This document shows positions 1 through 27,800 of a stretch of DNA of 64,000 bases, piece after piece. Origin of the DNA: Chiridota heheva (Eukaryota > Echinodermata > Holothuroidea > Apodida > Chiridotidae). The stretch is from positions 1,427,001 through 1,491,000 of the forward strand of contig JAIGNY010000800.1 in the NCBI GenBank assembly GCA_020152595.1, in the 5' to 3' direction. Position 1 is the stretch's first letter, and each line of letters starts with the position of its first letter. Position numbers and translations under genes: made by a program. Under the pieces are notes generated by a model, which was not told the DNA's origin, searched no databases, and worked only from the letters and a program-made list of their open reading frames with translations.

Positions 1-230
1 TTTATTTTGGTCCTGCTACTTTTTAAATGTGTGTTGAGAACAGATATGCTATTAAAAGAATGTGTATACTTACCAATGAAGCTAAAACCTTGGCACTCGA
101 ATAATTTATCTTACTTAAATTTAAAAATAAAGGTTTTTAAAGGTTTTAAAGGTTATTTTGAAAGAAATAAAGGTTCAATTTGTCAAAAAAGGTTTTTAAA
201 GGTTTTTAAAGATTTACCGGGAGCCCTGCA
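1..230 (-). repeat. dispersed repeat, copy 1 of an inverted pair
   Basis: Bases 1-230 match 59403-59625 in reverse orientation with few differences (for example CCAATGAAGCTAAAACCTTG and CTTGGCACTCGAAT). The shared unit carries irregular AAAGGTTTTTAAAGG repeats. No gene is visible in 1-1047 beyond this. Confidence 0.7.
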
Positions 231-1047
231 AACTAGATGTTCCAGAAGTGTCTGTTTATTCTCAGCCTTAACCCTTAAAAACCCAGGGCAAGCATGTCAC
301 GCTCGATTGTGGACACACTTTTTCAAAAAGTATTGTTCTTTGTTAAATAGGCCCACGTGGTATCATTTGAAAAAGCTCAGATAGTTCTTTCAGAAAATAT
401 AACTTTTTAATGGGGGTTATGTTGAAGAATTTTGCAAAGAAATGGATTGAAAAAGAGAGAATTAAAAAAAATGCACAAAATTTAACAATTTTTTTTTTTT
501 TTTTTTTAAAGCTTCCTTGCCATACTTCCAGACCTAGCTTTTGCTTAAAAACCCATGAGCAAGTGTCAATGACATCAAAATATCCAATTCCAGACGAATT
601 TTGACTGCCCCTACCATCAATAATTTTTTAGGCCAAAATTTGTGCCAAATTGGATGTTTTTTAGCCTTTTTGAGACCAAAATTTTGAGAAAAAGGAAATC
701 TCACAAACAATCTTAATTATGTAAAACAATCCTCATTTTTCATTATTCACAAGTAAAAATACAAGCTCAAAAAAATGGCCTAAATTGGCCTAAAATGTGC
801 AAATTTGGTAATTTCTTTAAATTGACTTTTTTATTGAAAAGTTTATTGTCTTAACATTCATATAAACTAAACCTGTAGTGGTAGAAAACGAAAGGAAAGT
901 TGTGAAAATTAATTTTGAAAAAAAAAGTTTCAAATTGTTTTTGTCGCGTTTTGAACCCCTGGGTATTCAAGGTTTAAGAGCTTAAACTTTGTTTAGGTTG
1001 ATTAATTAATTAATCAACAATTAATTAATTGACTGTTGTATGCATAC
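231..1047. other. intron or unknown sequence left of CHMP7 exon 8
   Basis: AT-rich sequence with a T run (490-507) and a TTAATTAATTAATCAA block near 1000-1030. No exon was recognised. It should be the CHMP7 intron that leads to the C-terminal exon outside the window. Confidence 0.4.
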
Positions 1048-15290
<14,243 letters not shown>

Positions 15291-15547
15291 CTGCACAAAA
15301 AGTGTTCAATTCCAACGTAAATTCTAGTATTTTGTAAAGATGGAATGAAGGACAAATTATTTTTTAAAGTTAATCATCGACATCAGTCAGTCAGCAGGGC
15401 AATCATGATTTTCATGATTTACCTGTTAATGTTGCAGCTAATTTGGAATCAAAATCTCACTAATTCTCGACCGTCTCCGATTAAATGATTTTTCAGTTTA
15501 TAATCTCTGAAAGTACATTTTCAGTTAAATTTGCCATGATATTATAC

Positions 15548-15580
15548 CTGATACATTTGATCCAGGAACACTTTCAGTGT
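15548..15580 (-). CDS. CHMP7: possible 33-nt CHMP7 microexon
   Basis: On the minus strand a ttgtag acceptor precedes 33 nt that end at a CAG|GTATAA donor. In the phase that joins the next exon (TCA G|AT ATG) it is open and reads roughly TESVPGSNVS before the METRKCF segment. It would need another exon upstream with the start codon. The splice signals are good but the peptide is not one I recognise, so this may be coincidence or a 5'-UTR exon. Confidence 0.35.
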
Positions 15581-15599
15581 CTACAAGATTAAAAAATGG

Positions 15600-17640
15600 A
15601 ATCATTAGAAAAAAAATAGCTAAGAGTGGCAAAACTTAAGATCACTTGTAAAAGTGTTAACCAATTAACAATGAGTGGAACAGTCAATGTCTAACGAAAC
15701 CTATGCCCATTTTTCAGGGTTATTTAAAGACTTTTTGCAGCTTGAGCTGTAAAAAGATTATAAATAAAAGCTAAAATATTACCAATTAGAGTTCGCTATT
15801 TCAAGTCATTGAAAGATAATTCTTTTTTTAAATATAAAAACCTAATTTTAATACCCTATCATATAATTTGTCACAACAATTACCTTCAGAATGAAAATGA
15901 CTCTGGAATCACGACTGTTTAACGACTAAGTCTTGGGACTTTTAAAAAATCTATTTTGAAAAATCTATTTTGAAAAAATGATCACTCAACTAAGTATCAT
16001 CAGCCAAGGGTTGGATTTTGAAATACTAAAATAGCAAGAATTAAATCGCTGGAAGAAATCTAAATGGAGTTGATGTTATGTGAATCTCATAGTAAGAATT
16101 TTGAAAAGTTTTTGCATGTCTTATTTGAGGCTGATTTTACCTTGATAAAACGATGTAGGCCTAGGGCCTAAACAAGTTTGAATTTGTTTTTATGCTGGGT
16201 ACCAGTTTAGCGAATAATTTTTAAGTTGAAATTTAGTTGGGTCCTATGTAAATGTTCGTTATTCATAATTTGAGTGATTTACCGCGTTGGATTTTACTTT
16301 CAACTTAAGTAAATGAAATGTCTGCTTTTGGTATTCATAAAGTCATATTTTCTGCCAACTTGATTCATCATCTTGCAACTCCAAACATGCAGAAAGTTCC
16401 TGGCTGTAGCCTAACAATAAGAACATGGAAAGACTAGCAATTAGTCGTATCACACAATACACTACAGGTGTTCCTAGCGTTATGGCAACCTATATAGGCC
16501 TACATGTACTTATACATAGGCCTATATTAAAAAAGGTAGGTCACTTTCTAACGCGACAGTCAAGAGATCATGCAGCGAGTTTACCACAATGAGTTTGAGT
16601 CTTGTTTAGTATTTTGCTTCTATACTTTCCGCGGTGACAAAACTTGCTTCTACTTTAAAAATAACATGATTGGCTAGCATTACAACTAATGTATAATTGA
16701 TTATGCATTAGTTTTTGACAGTATTCTATTTATAATGTATATAAAGTCAATAATACAGGAATACACAAAACTATATATAGCAAAGAAAAAAATATTTAAG
16801 CATTGCGCTCTCCCTACATCATCTCTTTCATAATGGCTGCCATTGCATCGTTCATCTAAGGTAATCTAGAAGGAGTTTAAGTGTCTTTAAGTGTGATTGT
16901 TTCAAAGTTATTTAGTTTGACAGGCCTAGTACATTCTGTAAGATTTAATGGTATTTTAGTTGTGTGTTCTGTTTGTCAACGCTGCAAATCCCGCAATAAT
17001 TTTTTTTTTATGTTAAGGTAAATATTTCATTGCTATGCCAGTACACCAAGTACCAGCCATCTACTTTTCCCGCCACCGCACGCCAAAGAAAGAAGTAAGT
17101 TTCACGCCAAAGATCTTTGTGTCTTAGTGCACGGAATGTAGACTGGCATTTAAATGGATTCAAACAAGTAAACATTCCTATTGAATTGTGACCTCATCAA
17201 TAATCAACAAATTTTAGTTCTGCAGTCTTAAAGTAATGGCTAAATAGCTGTTCACATCGTGAACAGAACACTCACAGAAAATAGATAAATTCTACCATTT
17301 TGAAGTAAGTTTTAAAACGGCAGGAATTTGTGGATAAACTGTACATCTGTTGTGAACCTGGTGATGAAATTTTTTGAATATTTTAGGGAAGAATGTTTTC
17401 AGGGAAACTGTGTAAAGTTGTAGAAAGTTCCCACAATTTTTTTTTTTTTTTTTTGTGGTTGATCTATATTGGCATGCATAGGAAAAACCATAACCTTCAT
17501 GCGGCCGCAGATCAGTATACAACAGCAATAACACAACGTCAGTATACAAGGTGTTTGTATTATACTACCTAAAGGCTTTAATGCGAGGCAAAACTGTCAC
17601 GAATCTTTCAAATCATTCGAAATCATTGACCTAACCATCT
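15600..17640. promoter_or_regulatory. intergenic region between divergent CHMP7 and TTF2
   Basis: This is mostly unique-looking AT-rich sequence between the 5' ends of two head-to-head genes. Candidate signals are a TTTTCCCGCC E2F-like site (17065-17074), an ATGGCTGCCAT palindrome (about 16834) resembling a YY1 half-site pair, and plausible donors TAAG|GTAATC (about 16860) and AAGAA|GTAAGT (about 17095) that could end non-coding TTF2 5' exons. I could not find the first coding exon of TTF2 here. Promoter function is inference. Confidence 0.3.
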
Positions 17641-20285
17641 GTTAAAATGGTGTTTCCATTAGACTTGTTGTTATCTATTACCCACCACCAAACAAAAAGA
17701 ACAAGCTAAATTCTGCCATATTTATGTGTGAATTCTCCACACGTTTTGAAACTCTGACAACATGTCATGGCCACCTTCTTATAGCAAGGGATTTTGATTT
17801 TCACGTGGATGATTGTGAAAACCATGATGCTTTAGCTTTTTTAAATCTACTGGATTCTGCTGGTCTGCAGCAGCACATTAACGTTGTTATGCATCGCAAG
17901 GGACATACCCTTGATCTTATTATTACACATAAGGATGATCGTCTGCTTTCAAATGTTAATGTCAACCTTGAACTTCCATCTGACCATGCTGTCTTAACTT
18001 GTCACATTGGGCTGAAACTCCCTCCTCCAACCAAGCGAACAATTTACTACTGTGACTATAAAAACATTGTACTTAATGATCTCAAGCGTGACATCTACAT
18101 TAATTGTTGTCCCTGTACATGGATCCCTCTTTAAATGCTGAAGAATTAACCTTACAATATGAACACGTCTTAAAGAATTTCATTAATAAGCATGCACCTG
18201 AGAAGTCCTGATCAGTCACTTCACGACCTCATGCCTCTTGGTCTTCTGACTCATTGTATGAAGCTAAGCTACAGCGAAGACTTGCTGAACAAAAATGGAA
18301 GGAAAGCTGTCTAGAAGTACATCAGCAATTTCTTGAAGCTAAAACTTCTGAGTACCGTGAACTTCTTGACTCGGCCAAATGTGACAATCACTCTACACAA
18401 ATTGCAATCTGCCATCAGCATCAATTGTTTAAACTTGTTGATTCCATGTGCGTTGCTAAGTCCAACTCTCCATTGCCTAGCCATGACTGCCCACAAAAGT
18501 TAGCAAAGGACTTTGGGGACTTCTTTGAAAACAAAATTATTTTGCTTTATTCTCAACTGGATAATGTGACACCCCCCCCATCAATGCCTGTGGACCCAAA
18601 ACCATATATCACTAGCACATGCTCACACTTTCTTGATCAATTTTGTCAATTGAGTGATGCTGATGTACGTAAAATGATCCTGCAGATGCCAAACAAATCA
18701 TGTTCAATTGATCCCTTACCAACTTGGATCCTAAAGGATTGTCTTGACGAGCTATTGCCAGTTTTGTTAAAGATTGTAAGCATGTCACTGAGTTCTATCA
18801 CTTTCTCATCAACCTTGAAATCTGCTATAATCACTCCTACCATCAAAAAACCGTTCCTGGACACAGAAATTCTCCAAAGCTATCGTCCCATTTCCAACTT
18901 AAAATTTCTTGGAAAATTGATGGAAAAGGCTGTTTCTTTGCAACTACTTGTGTGCCAACTTACTACAAAACTTTCCCAATCTGCCTACCGCAAGAATCGC
19001 TCAACAGAAACTGCCCTGTTATGCATTTACAAGGATCTTCTCCTTGCTACTGATGACCACAAGAGTCACTTCTTGTCCTCCTCGACCTTAGTGCAGCATT
19101 TGACACTATTGACCATCAAATTCTGTTTAATAGGCTGCATACTGTGTACGGTTTGGATGGAATTACTCTCAATTGGATGAAATCATATTTTGCAAACTGC
19201 TCCCAGGTTGTAACCATTAAAGATAAAAAATTCTTCGCCCCGGTATCTCGACTATGGAGTGCCTCAAGGATCAGTAATCGGACCACCTGTTTTTACATAC
19301 TATGCTTCCCCTATGGAAAGCATTATCACATCTCATGGCCTGCATGGGATGATTTATGCAGATGAATCACAGGTTTATGTGTCAATGAATAGAAACGAAA
19401 AAGACCAGAGTATTGCAAAACTTGAATCGTGTGTAGAGGAAATCAAAGCACTACTCCAGTTTCCTCTTGTTATGATTGGTAATTCATGTATATCTCCTGT
19501 TTCCTGTGTTAAAGACCTGGGTCTTATTTTTGATGATAAGCTTACACTGTTGCCACATGTAAGTAATATATGCCGCTCCACTTCACTTGCTATCAGAAAA
19601 ATCAGCCAAATTCGTAAATATCTTGATCAAAAGTTGACTGAGACACTTATTTATGCATTTGTATCATCCAGACTTGATTATTGCAAGTTGCAACAGTATC
19701 TTATTTAGACTTCTTTCTTAACAAAGCTTCACCGCATTCAAAACACTACTGCTAAATTAGTTACTCTCACAAGTAAGAAATCTCACATTAAACCCATCCC
19801 ATCCTCCACCAACTTCATTGGCTTCCTATATGTGAAAGAATAAACTACAAGCTTCTCACCCTCACATACAAAGTCATCCATGGTCTTGCTCCAAATTATA
19901 TTTCCAACTTACTCACCTTACAATTACCAACACGCTCACTCAGATCTAACAGTGCTATTCTCCTAAAGCCGCCAAAAATTGACACCAAGACTTATGGTGA
20001 ACGTTCTTTTTAATCTGCAGCCCCCAAACTCTGGAACACTCTCCCAATCTACACAGAAATGCCCCTACTTTAGATATTTTTAAGAGTGTATTAAAAACAC
20101 ACCTTTTTATGAGTTACCCTCATTGGTCCTTGCAACTTTACCCTGCTTGTATCTTTTTAAGTATGGTTTTTTGTTGTCTTACTGTTTGTATCTTAAGGTT
20201 TTCTCATCTTATATTTTTTTTATGTAAAGCACATTGAGACCGTTTGGTATAATGCGCTATATAAAAATTTATTATTATTAATATT
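17640..20285 (+). pseudogene. CR1/L2-like LINE, 5'-truncated and frameshifted
   Basis: 17670-18130 is the end of an APE-type endonuclease (HTLDLIITH, SDHAVLTCHI). 18250-19700 is reverse transcriptase in shifting frames: YRPISNLKFLGKLMEKAV, QSAYRKNRSTETALL, LLDLSAAFDTIDH, YGVPQGSVIGPPVF, IYADESQVY (catalytic box YADD altered to YADE), KDLGLIFDDKL, SSRLDYC. The 3' end is a GCGCTATATAAAAATTTATT+ATTATT tail. It is dead: frameshifts, stops and the altered catalytic box. Confidence 0.88.
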
Positions 20286-20339
20286 ACATCATGTTAGGTC
20301 GACACGCCAAGCTGGCAATGCTAATTTCTGAATTTTGGA

Positions 20340-20662
20340 TCGGAAGTGAATGAGCACCGGGTTTTCATTCTAGTCTTTTTGAGAAGTGATCAGAGAACCA
20401 GACAGGGGGTGAAGAACCCTGCCTTTGGGACCGACGGCTTAATTTTCCCTTCGAAGGATGGAGAGCGCCACGCAACCATTGGCCATTTTTCCCATGGGTG
20501 AAGGAGAAGGTGTGATGCAGAAGACAAACTTCTGTGCTCGATGTCAGCGTATATCATTCTGCATATCTGGAAAAATCACAAGTGAAATCACCATTGGTTT
20601 CAAAACCTGGGACCTCCAACATCTAAGCCATACGCTCAACTGACTGAGCTACTGCCGCCCCT
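20340..20662 (-). mobile_element. SINE-C, tRNA-derived
   Basis: On minus: GGGGCGGCAGTAGCTCAGTC, AGTTGAGCG (A box) and GGTTTTGAAACC (degenerate B box), then a body shared with 23400-23590 (CAGGCAGAGGG-TG-AAGA on plus). It sits next to the 3' end of the LINE at 17640-20285. Confidence 0.7.
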
Positions 20663-20924
20663 TAAATTTGGGTTAATGGGTGTAGAAATTAATAATTGAT
20701 ATCTAATTAGGCCCTATTAATAATTAATTTCTATGGGTTAGGTTAGACTAGACTTCGCTCGAAACCCTTTAACATTTTGGGGACCGAAACCCTCAACAAT
20801 TAGACAGAGCTGAAAGTTTACAAACATAACTTTAATTTTGTTTTGAAAAGTAAAATATTGTCCAGCCAGAAGGAATTTAGGACTAGATCATTACTTTTAT
20901 TAGTGTACTTTTATTATTATGGTA

Positions 20925-21480
20925 ATTTTCCCTTTCTTTTTTGTTTATATGATCACATCACACCCGTCTTAAAACAGCTCCACTGGCTTCCACATCCAAT
21001 CCATCACTACATCGACTTTAAAATTATGTTATTCACATGGAAAGCCCTCAATTCCAAATCAGTGATGTACCTCAAAGAACACCTCAGGCCTCACACCATA
21101 TTCGTCATGTCGCAACCTAAGATCTGCAGATAAATGTCTTCAAGCTATTTTAAGAACTTCCTCAGCTTCTGGTGATAAGGCCTTTTCATTAGCTGCACCT
21201 ACAGTAAATTATGGAACTCGATTACATTTAACATTTGCTGTAGCACTTCTTTAAATACCTTTAAGGACAATCTCAAAACATACTTGTTCATCACTGCTTA
21301 TGATTGACTTTGTTTATATTCCTGGTGTTTGTCATATGTATATTTCATATGGATTTTGTTCATGTTTTGTGTAAGTTCATTTCTATGTTCGTTTTTTCAG
21401 TGCCTCGGATTATGTTCACATCTATATATGGCACTTTAAAAATACATTATTATTATTATTATTGTTGTTGTTATTATTGT
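20925..21480 (+). pseudogene. LINE 3' fragment (CR1/L2-like)
   Basis: It reads DHITPVLKQLHWLPHPIHHY, IDFKIMLFTWKAL, YLKEHLRPH, the conserved C-terminal region after the RT domain. It ends GGCACTTTAAAAATACATTA and runs into a (TTA)n microsatellite. Confidence 0.75.
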
Positions 21481-21566
21481 TATTAATATCATTATTATCA
21501 TTATGATTATTATTATTACTATTACTGTTACTGTTGTTGTCGTTGTTGTTGTCGTTGTTGTTGTTA
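21446..21566. repeat. (TTA)n/(TTG)n microsatellite
   Basis: TTATTATTATTG, TTGTTGTTATTA and related triplets, grown from the tail of the LINE fragment just upstream. Confidence 0.9.
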
Positions 21567-21702
21567 TTATGTTAGAGAGCTGTCATATGCCAATATGGTT
21601 TTTAGTGTACAAATTACCACATTCAGTATCAAATTTATTTTGTGTAACTTGTATTATTGTGATGAAACAAATTGCTTAAATTAATTTTAATCTTCTTGCC
21701 AG

Positions 21703-21814
21703 AGCACCCATGCTTTTTAAAGACTGGAACCAAGGAAGGGCCCAACAAAGGCAAAAGTTACTACATATGTGGCATAGGACATGCAGAACAGTGTAAATAT
21801 GTCAAGCCTGCACA
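21703..21814 (+). CDS. TTF2: TTF2 exon a: first GRF zinc finger
   Basis: It begins after cttcttgccag and ends CACA|GTAAGT. It reads [20 protein letters not shown], then [16 protein letters not shown], very close to human [20 protein letters not shown]. Its 5' phase needs one base, probably G, from an upstream exon that should also carry the CxxH cysteine. GRF fingers bind single-stranded nucleic acid in other proteins. Confidence 0.85.
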
Positions 21815-24800
21815 GTAAGTGATTTTGGGTGTCTTAAAATGAAATTTTTTTAGAAAATTGCTACTTTCATAAAGTAAGTTTACTAAGCATTTCTTAGTTT
21901 ATTGATTGGGTAATTATTTTTTATTCTTGGACTGAAATTTCATTTTTAACACAAAAATTTAACAAGAATGTTTTCAGTTATTTGAACAAAATTGATAAAA
22001 TCATCAAAATAATCTTCATACTTTCAATTTTAATAACGGAATAAAGTTGATATTTCAAGAAAATTTTTTTGCCAAAAATTTTTTGCCAAAATTGTACTGC
22101 TAAACTAGGATTTTACCGTTACATGTCTTATTTTTGTTAAAAAGAAAAAAAGTTTGACCTGACTAAACAAACAGCCATTTACAAGGAGAGTCAGGTTTTT
22201 GTTTATATTTGCAGGATATATATTAATATAGTTTATTAATTGTAATTATTTTTTATTCTTGGACTAAAATTTCATTTTTAATGCAAAAATTGAAGAAGAA
22301 TGTTTTCAGTTTTTTATATAGAATTGATAAAATCATCAAAATAATCTTCATACTTTCAATTTTGATAACAGAATAAAGTTGATATTTCAAGAAACCCTTT
22401 TTGCCAAAAAAAATTGGCCAAACTTTTACTGCTAAACTAGGATCTTACCCTTACATATCTTATTTTTGTGAAGAAAAAAAAAGTTTAACCTGACTAAACA
22501 AACAGCCATTCACAAGGAGAGTCAGGTTTTTGTTTATATTTGCAGGATATTTCCTTTGAAACCTTCCATATTGTTTACCAACATAAGTCGTGTTACAACC
22601 ATTTGATAAGTGTAATATAAAGTTTATAATAAAAGGAAATCATGTTTCTAAAAGTCACTGATAAACATTTGGGAACTTTTATATATGCAGATTTTGTGAT
22701 ATATGAACAGGAAGGCAGTATCTTATACAAAATTGCAAAGATATTCATTCACATTCAAACCTGGAAATGAAAATGGATATGGGATCACTATTTTCAAGAT
22801 ATTTTGAAACAATCTTCTAGGCAAAGGTTGCGTTAGAATTTTTTGTTTGGCGTATTTGTTTACGACTAGCCCTTGATTTTTGGCGTATTTTGTAAATTTG
22901 CTGTCATATGCACAGGGCAGTGCATAATATACAAATCACTGTGCGCTAGTTGTGTAGGCCTGCCTCGGTATTAGTGAAAGGAAGCAGAATCCTAGCTAAT
23001 GATATCATTGACAATTGACAGCCTGCATTCAAAACAGCATCAAAACTTCCACGGACAGTATACATGTATATACCCATATGTGTTTATGTACAGTAATTGT
23101 ATGGACATGTTGAATCATTCGGTCCTTAGTCTTGTAGTTGTGTCATTTTCCTTTTATTTTGAGTAATTCAAAATCCATTTCGTGTGAAATAAAACTTTTA
23201 ATCGCATCAGAAAGGTAAGATTTTTATGATTTTCATTTAAGTTAATGAAAAATCTGGCGTAAAATTTCTTATTCTATACCTAAATTTTATGATGCAGGTA
23301 CATGTTGATGTGTCGTAAGAAATTTCAGTTTAGTGTATTATACAACAAATTTGTTGTTAATGCAAACCCTGCTTCTAGGTGTCAGAAGTACTTTACACTG
23401 TTAGGCACATGCCAGGGAAAGCTCGCATGAGTCGCGCACCATTGACTTGTTTTCAGTGTGGACCCAAGGAATTTTGTCAGGAGGGGAACTTGGGAAGTGG
23501 ATAACACCTTGCTCTTTTCGAGAATTGTTCATCGGACCAGGCAGAGGGTGGAAGACATTGGCCTGTGAATCTCTTAACACAAACTCCATGTGTCATGCAT
23601 ATACTTTCTAATATTTAATATTATTGGTATTCAATGCAAGATAAATATACAACTTTACATAAATATTTGAATGACTTTGATATTTGATATTACTGGTAAT
23701 TAAAAAGTTGTGGTCCAACTAAATTTTTGATCTGCATATAAATGGAAATAACTATCTTATGTACATTTTGTTTAACATAAACAATTATTGCTTGATTTTC
23801 ACAAGCAAAGTACAATACAAAATATTGTAATTCAGCTGTCTTCATATCTTCTACTTCTTCCCAAAACTCTACATACTCCACACTTTAAGGTTATTTCAGA
23901 GCCATAAATGAACATGGATTTTGACCAGGATGTCACTTCGATAACACATTGTATATTTTCTTGCAGTCTTCCAGTGTCATTTTGTCAGCAGCACCCAGGG
24001 AACATGGTGGAGTTAAAGGCATTCAGCACCAAAATGTCCCCATCAGGTGAAGCAAGGTACAGTATTTACATTTCTACTTATGATGTTGGTGATTTAGAAA
24101 TTTAAGTAAATGGTAATCAAACTTTGCAATGTCTCTATTGCACAAGCTAAATCCATCCATTTGAGCCATTAGGCTCATTGAGCCAGTGCTTATCCCTGGT
24201 TTCCATGGCGCAAGGAGATGAGAGTACTTTACTTCCCCTGGACAGATGCCAGTCCATCGCAGATTAAATCCCCAGCAGTGCTCGTACTCATTTTACAGCA
24301 GAGTGGACTGAAGTAAGTAGAGTAAAGTGTCTTGCTCAATGACACAATGCAGCGCTCACGATAAGAATCAAACTCTGAGCATGACTCCTTAACCACTGAG
24401 CCACAGCACCTCGTATTGCCTTACATTACCTAGGTGCTTTGTGCTTAGTGGCAAATAAGGCCTCCACACAATGTTTCCATCCAGTCCTGCTGGCTGCAGC
24501 AATTTTGGTTTCGTTCCATGTTTTCCACCCTGCCTTGTTTCTTTCCTTTTCAATGGTTCTCATCCAAGTCGTTTTGCGTCTCCCTCTTTTACGTTTTCCA
24601 TCAGGTGCCCATGTTAGAGCTGTCACACAATCGTCGTTTTATCGTGCCTTAATATGTGACCAATGAAGTTCCATTTCCTTTATCTGACATCATCGCTGAG
24701 GAGTTGGATATCAGCCCTTTGCACAAACTCTCTAGTTTTGTATTATAGATATCAGCAGAAGTCAAATGATGGCAAAACATATTAAAAATTAAGTTGAAGA

Positions 24801-27800
24801 TGACAAGAAATAAGACTATCTAATTCATTGTTATAGCTGTGAGATGCATTGTTACATCACCACAACAAACTGACTTTGACTGCTTCGCTGGCTTGCATGC
24901 ATATGGCCACTATGAAGGTCAGACCTTTGCGATGGCCTTTCATACCCCTCTGTCCAGCATGCAGTTCTTGATACCTTGCCCATTTAAACCGGTATCTTCT
25001 GCAAGGAGTTTGATAAGGCCTTTCCTTTGTTGCCCTCTAGCTCTCTTTCCATGCTTAATTTGCCACATAAGAACTTTGACAGTGTTCCTTCCATCCTACA
25101 CAGTGTCTTACCATTTTAAGTCTTCTTATCCTCAACCTCTCAGATATTGGTGGTAGCTTCCCATACAAGTCTTTAAGTGGTCCTTTGTTTCCTTTCCTTC
25201 CTACCTCTAGAATGATCTGACCTCTCAGGCACAATTTGACCCTCGTTGTCATGATGCCGTTAAGCCCTCATCAAACAAACAAACTTTTAGTGGTGTGTGA
25301 TTGCTTTTCTTGGTTTTTGTTCATTTTCCATGAGTTTTTTAAAATATTTTTTTAAAAGTTTCTTTCTTCTTCCAAGAGATTGCAGTGCACCATATTGTTG
25401 TTGATTTATCTTTCTTTCAGGCAATACTACAGGTGTCAGAAGTTGAAAGCAGAGGGCAAAGGGGGCTGGTGTGGCAACATATCAGTGAAGCTCAAAGTGG
25501 TACATGAATACTTTTATTTGTATTTTATGTGTATGAAGTATACTTAAAAAGATATGTTAAACTTTGGCACATTTGACTCTGACTGTCACGGTGCCGTTAA
25601 ACATTAACAAACCAAACCTTTAAACTTTAATGGGAAATTGTCATTTTTCTTGCGTCCTACATTTAATTAGGTATGAAAATTTGTACGTACAGTAGCGCTG
25701 CATTCAGGTGTTTGAGTGTTGGTGTATGAGCCTCCTCCCCTAATTACTGTACCAACCTTCATTAATTACCATTATTTTCTTTTCTTTGACATGCACTGAT
25801 TATGCTCAGGAATGCCAGTCTTCCTGCTATAGCCAAAATTCCAGCTCTTTTGTGATTTTGAAATAAGTATCTGGCTCCACTCTGTTGTAGGCATATGCCT
25901 AAATTTGCATTAGTATCACCTGTTTTTGCAAGCTGTAAAATTGACCCAAAAATTCACAGACAAAAAAAGCTTTGATTGTTATTTTCACCACAAATTAATG
26001 CAAAGTTTACCTTGTGGGTCAAATAGAAAAAAAGTTTGGGAAATAAACAAACACAATTATTTGAAAGTTGCTGAGATTTCAGCATGGTTTGCAAGGGTCA
26101 CCACCATTTTCCAGAGGATTGTTTTAAATACAGTACAGTTGGAAATAAGAATGGGTTATAATATATATATTTTTTTTTTTTTTTTGACATTTGATTTTAT
26201 TATATTTTAGAAGGTTTTAGAGTCTCTTTCACTCTACATAAATTTTTGTATTACTTTTTCTCTTTTTGTTTTTTTATATAATTATCTTTGATATTTTATC
26301 GCTAAGTCTATCAGTCTATAACAACCATATGTTCTTTTTAAATTATAATTTTTAAGTACTTATAGAAGTTATTTTACCTTTCAATGTTTTATTGGTATAG
26401 ATGTATTGTTCTTAAATCCTTTTATTTTTCTCTATTTTTATTTATATATGACCTTATCATTATTTTGCTAAATGCTTTAATTACATTTAGTATTTTAGGG
26501 CTAGTTTTTTTATCTTTTTTTTCTAATGTAATGTAAAATTATATTTGTACAGTCTTTACTACCATATGTTCTTTTAAAGTACTTATAGAAGTTATTTTAT
26601 TTTTTACTGTTTTATTGTTGTAAGTGTATTGTTCTTAAATCCTTTTATTTTTCTCTATTTTTTACTTATAATAAATCTTATTATTTTTTAATTATTTTTG
26701 CTGCATGTTTTAATTACATTAAGTATTCTAGGGCTAGTTTTCTTATCTTGTATTTTTCTTATGTATTAATGTAATATTTTATTTGTACAGCACCAAAATT
26801 ATTTAAATAGATTTTGGCACTATATGAATTGTAATAATAATAGTATTAATAATAATTTTCATAGAAATATATAAAACAAATTTTTACAAATCTGCAATTA
26901 TGACATCACACTTGGTCACTTTTCAACATGCTGCTGATTCTTTGAAGTGCATTAACTCCTGAATTGAATGAGATATCAACATGATTTTCCATCAACTTGT
27001 TCCTTTAATCATATATATATGAGAATGAAAATTTGAAGGATTTCAACTATAAGACAGCAAAAGTAAAGGTTTAAATTAAATTATTTCAATTTGTATTTAT
27101 TCTAAAATCTATTATTTTCCTTCATTTTTCAGAGTGATATAATAGGAAACCATTGACAACTGTAAATGGGATCATAACCTGGGAAAATCTAACGAACTAT
27201 TAAAGAAGCCGATTGCCATCTTCATCAGATCAGATGTGAGTCATTCCAATGAGACAGCAGTTTCTCAGCCCAAATCTAAGAACAGTCACCATGTCAATGG
27301 TAGGTCATTATTTATCATGATAGATATAACTTTTTTTTTTCTTCACCCATGCACTTCATCTCTCAATCCCAGCCTTCTGGCTTTTAAGTTCCCATGTTTC
27401 TCTCAATCTCCCCCTGTTTTCTTTTCTTTTACCTCTGGAATGATCTAACCTCTCAGGCACAATTTGACCTTGCTGTTGTGGTGCCTTAAGCCCTCATCAA
27501 ACAAACAGACAAACAGAACTTAATATTAAAGGATTAGTTCAAGGGTCAAGTAAGTTTATCTTATATGAAAGAGGACTTGAAAGGAAACAAAGTGGTAAAG
27601 AAAGCATTCAAAAATCTTATTCTGTTAAGGAGATGTTCAAATTTAAACTTTGGTACCATTTGTGTAGAAGCGACTGACAGCAAACTAGCTGTGACATCAC
27701 AGACTCAGATTCCTGTCTTGATGTATTCTATCATATTTTGTCCTCTGATTATGTGGCTTTAAATCATTGGATATGTCAGGAAAGTAGTAAAACAGAATAC

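Noticed and set aside
7-384. 125-codon frame at the left edge
   Set aside because: It lies in a dispersed repeat and has no recognisable domain or codon pattern.
17345-17375. TTF2 first exon ending TGT-TGT-GAA-CCT-G|GTGATG
   Set aside because: It has a tempting cysteine and phase, but no ATG in frame after the upstream stop and a CxxxH spacing in place of CxxH.
17724-19708. Host gene encoding an endonuclease/reverse transcriptase
   Set aside because: 5'-truncated, frameshifted, catalytic box altered and ends in an ATT tail: a dead LINE.
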